Shown here: in pieces, positions 63,395-64,000 of the stretch
Numbering within the stretch: position 1 is the first letter of the stretch
Layout of the letters: every line of letters begins with the position of its first letter
NCBI GenBank assembly: GCA_019057385.1
Contig: JAHQJS010000005.1
Location: 105,481-169,480 of the forward strand
Length of the DNA: 64,000 nucleotides
From: Candidatus Borrarchaeum weybense
Lineage (GTDB): Archaea > Asgardarchaeota > Sifarchaeia > Borrarchaeales > Borrarchaeaceae
Direction: 5' to 3'
Notes under the pieces: generated by a model
Database searches by the model: none
The model's input: the letters and a program-made list of their open reading frames with translations, nothing else
What the model was told of the DNA's origin: nothing
Position numbers and translations under genes: made by a program

Positions 63395-64000
63395 TTGAGA
63401 AGGTCTAATACCTTTAAGTTATGTCCCACCAAAGAACAAGAGCAGGAGTTATTCAGGCGAGCGAATGCCTGTGCCTGCATGTGGAATCAGCTCAGCTACC
63501 AAAGACGGCAATCATTTTTCAACGGACAGATGGATTGGAATACTGATGACGCCTATCACCACTACAAGAAACTAATCGGTTCTGCTAGTGCCCAACAAAT
63601 CATCCGAAAGAACAATGAGGCGTGGAAGTCCTTTTTTGCCTTATTAAAGCAAAAGAAGGCGAGGATACTCCCGTCTCATATCCATAGAATCCGACCTCCA
63701 GGCTATTGGAAGGATAGACGCACAGGGAAGCGAAAACTCAAATATTTAGTACGTTGTGACAATTATTGCTTAAGCATCACGAAGCTAACACTTCCATTCA
63801 AATTGAAGTTGAAATGGAAGGGTAGTAACAAGTGGCGGGGCAAACAAGGGAGACTGGAAATTAGTTATGATGAACTCACAGGTCAGTGGTATGCCTTCAT
63901 GCCGGTGGAGGTTGAGCCTCCACATCAGCCACAAGGAACAAAGAAGGCCTATGTTGATCTGGGAGTGAAAGTACCAATTATGGCAATGATAGACGACACT
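63395..64000 (+). CDS. tnpB: TnpB/OrfB of an IS605-family element, 5' part
   Basis: Open to the window end. The frame reads RRSNTFKLCPTKEQEQELFR, then RANACACMWNQLSYQRRQSF, later HRIRPPGYWKDRRTGKRK and WYAFMPVEVEP, and reaches YVDLGVKVPIMAMIDDT. This is the N-terminal half of TnpB, and the DLGVK segment matches the first RuvC motif, normally GIDxGxxxxxAT, with Asp kept. The start is probably TTG 63395; no ATG exists near the N-terminus. TnpB is an RNA-guided DNA nuclease. About half of the protein lies beyond the window, so whether it is intact is unknown. Confidence 0.85.
   Translation, partial: MRRSNTFKLCPTKEQEQELFRRANACACMWNQLSYQRRQSFFNGQMDWNTDDAYHHYKKLIGSASAQQIIRKNNEAWKSFFALLKQKKARILPSHIHRIRPPGYWKDRRTGKRKLKYLVRCDNYCLSITKLTLPFKLKLKWKGSNKWRGKQGRLEISYDELTGQWYAFMPVEVEPPHQPQGTKKAYVDLGVKVPIMAMIDDT

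Overview
This window looks like part of an Asgard (Promethearchaeota) archaeal genome. The strongest evidence is an actin gene at about 30 kb that keeps eukaryote-like motifs from end to end. Around it sit archaeal markers: RadA, A/V-type ATPase subunits, SRP19, TrpB2-type TrpB, Taw1, RtcB with archease, a GPN-loop GTPase, an archaeal-type MetRS with a C-terminal tRNA-binding domain, and the archaeal (phosphomevalonate dehydratase / UbiD-type decarboxylase) branch of the mevalonate pathway. The DNA is AT-rich. Genes are short, often single or in pairs, on both strands, and many have GGAGG or GGTGA ribosome binding sites. I cannot place it more finely within Asgard.

Layout. 0-12 kb: two GH57 proteins (one paired with a radical SAM protein), RadA, a drug/metabolite transporter, an FMN-binding protein, a DUF1028 protein, a small gene flanked by operator-like palindromes, a degenerate PorG-like protein, two small membrane proteins and TrpB. 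12.3-20.7 kb: an accessory island, described below. 21-22.6 kb: two unrecognised proteins, then a decayed gatD fragment. 23-30.6 kb: A-ATPase subunits H, F and A, two MoeA paralogues (the second with a C-terminal periplasmic-binding-like domain) and actin. 30.8-42 kb: Taw1, a PUA-PAPS-reductase-ferredoxin protein, a glycosyltransferase, TnpB debris, a beta-CASP nuclease, ComB, TrpRS, archease and RtcB. 42-49 kb: a large Eco57I-type methylase, SRP19, HypA, TraB, a GPN GTPase, and PRC-barrel and NYN proteins. 49.5-54.5 kb: an isoprenoid cluster (cis-prenyltransferase, both phosphomevalonate dehydratase subunits, a UbiD-type decarboxylase, a GalT-like protein). 54.6-63.1 kb: Ogt, a PAS histidine kinase, HypB, an aminotransferase, AHCY, MetRS and an IMP-cyclohydrolase-domain protein. 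The window ends inside an IS605-type TnpB gene.

The most unusual region is 12.3-20.7 kb. A 1363-residue protein joins a Ski2-like DExH helicase, a winged-helix and zinc-cysteine middle part, and a C-terminal Cas1-like integrase with candidate catalytic residues E1136, H1216, D1230 and E1233. Next to it on the same strand are a RAMP (Cas7-like) protein and a protein that joins a Cas6-like glycine-loop domain to an HD phosphohydrolase domain. Between and beside these genes lie three copies of a 90-145 bp element with a conserved bulged hairpin, two copies of a 36-37 bp repeat, a shared upstream promoter-like block, and an 87 bp direct-repeat pair that brackets the helicase-Cas1 gene. I see no ordinary CRISPR array and no Cas2, Cas5, Cas8 or Cas10. 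I read this as a candidate undescribed CRISPR-related class 1-like system. The domain calls come from motif reading only.

Other points: a TrpRS gene that appears to start at AUU behind a strong Shine-Dalgarno site; solitary IS605 right-end hairpins that supply the stop codons of host genes; and several small genes under 60 residues.
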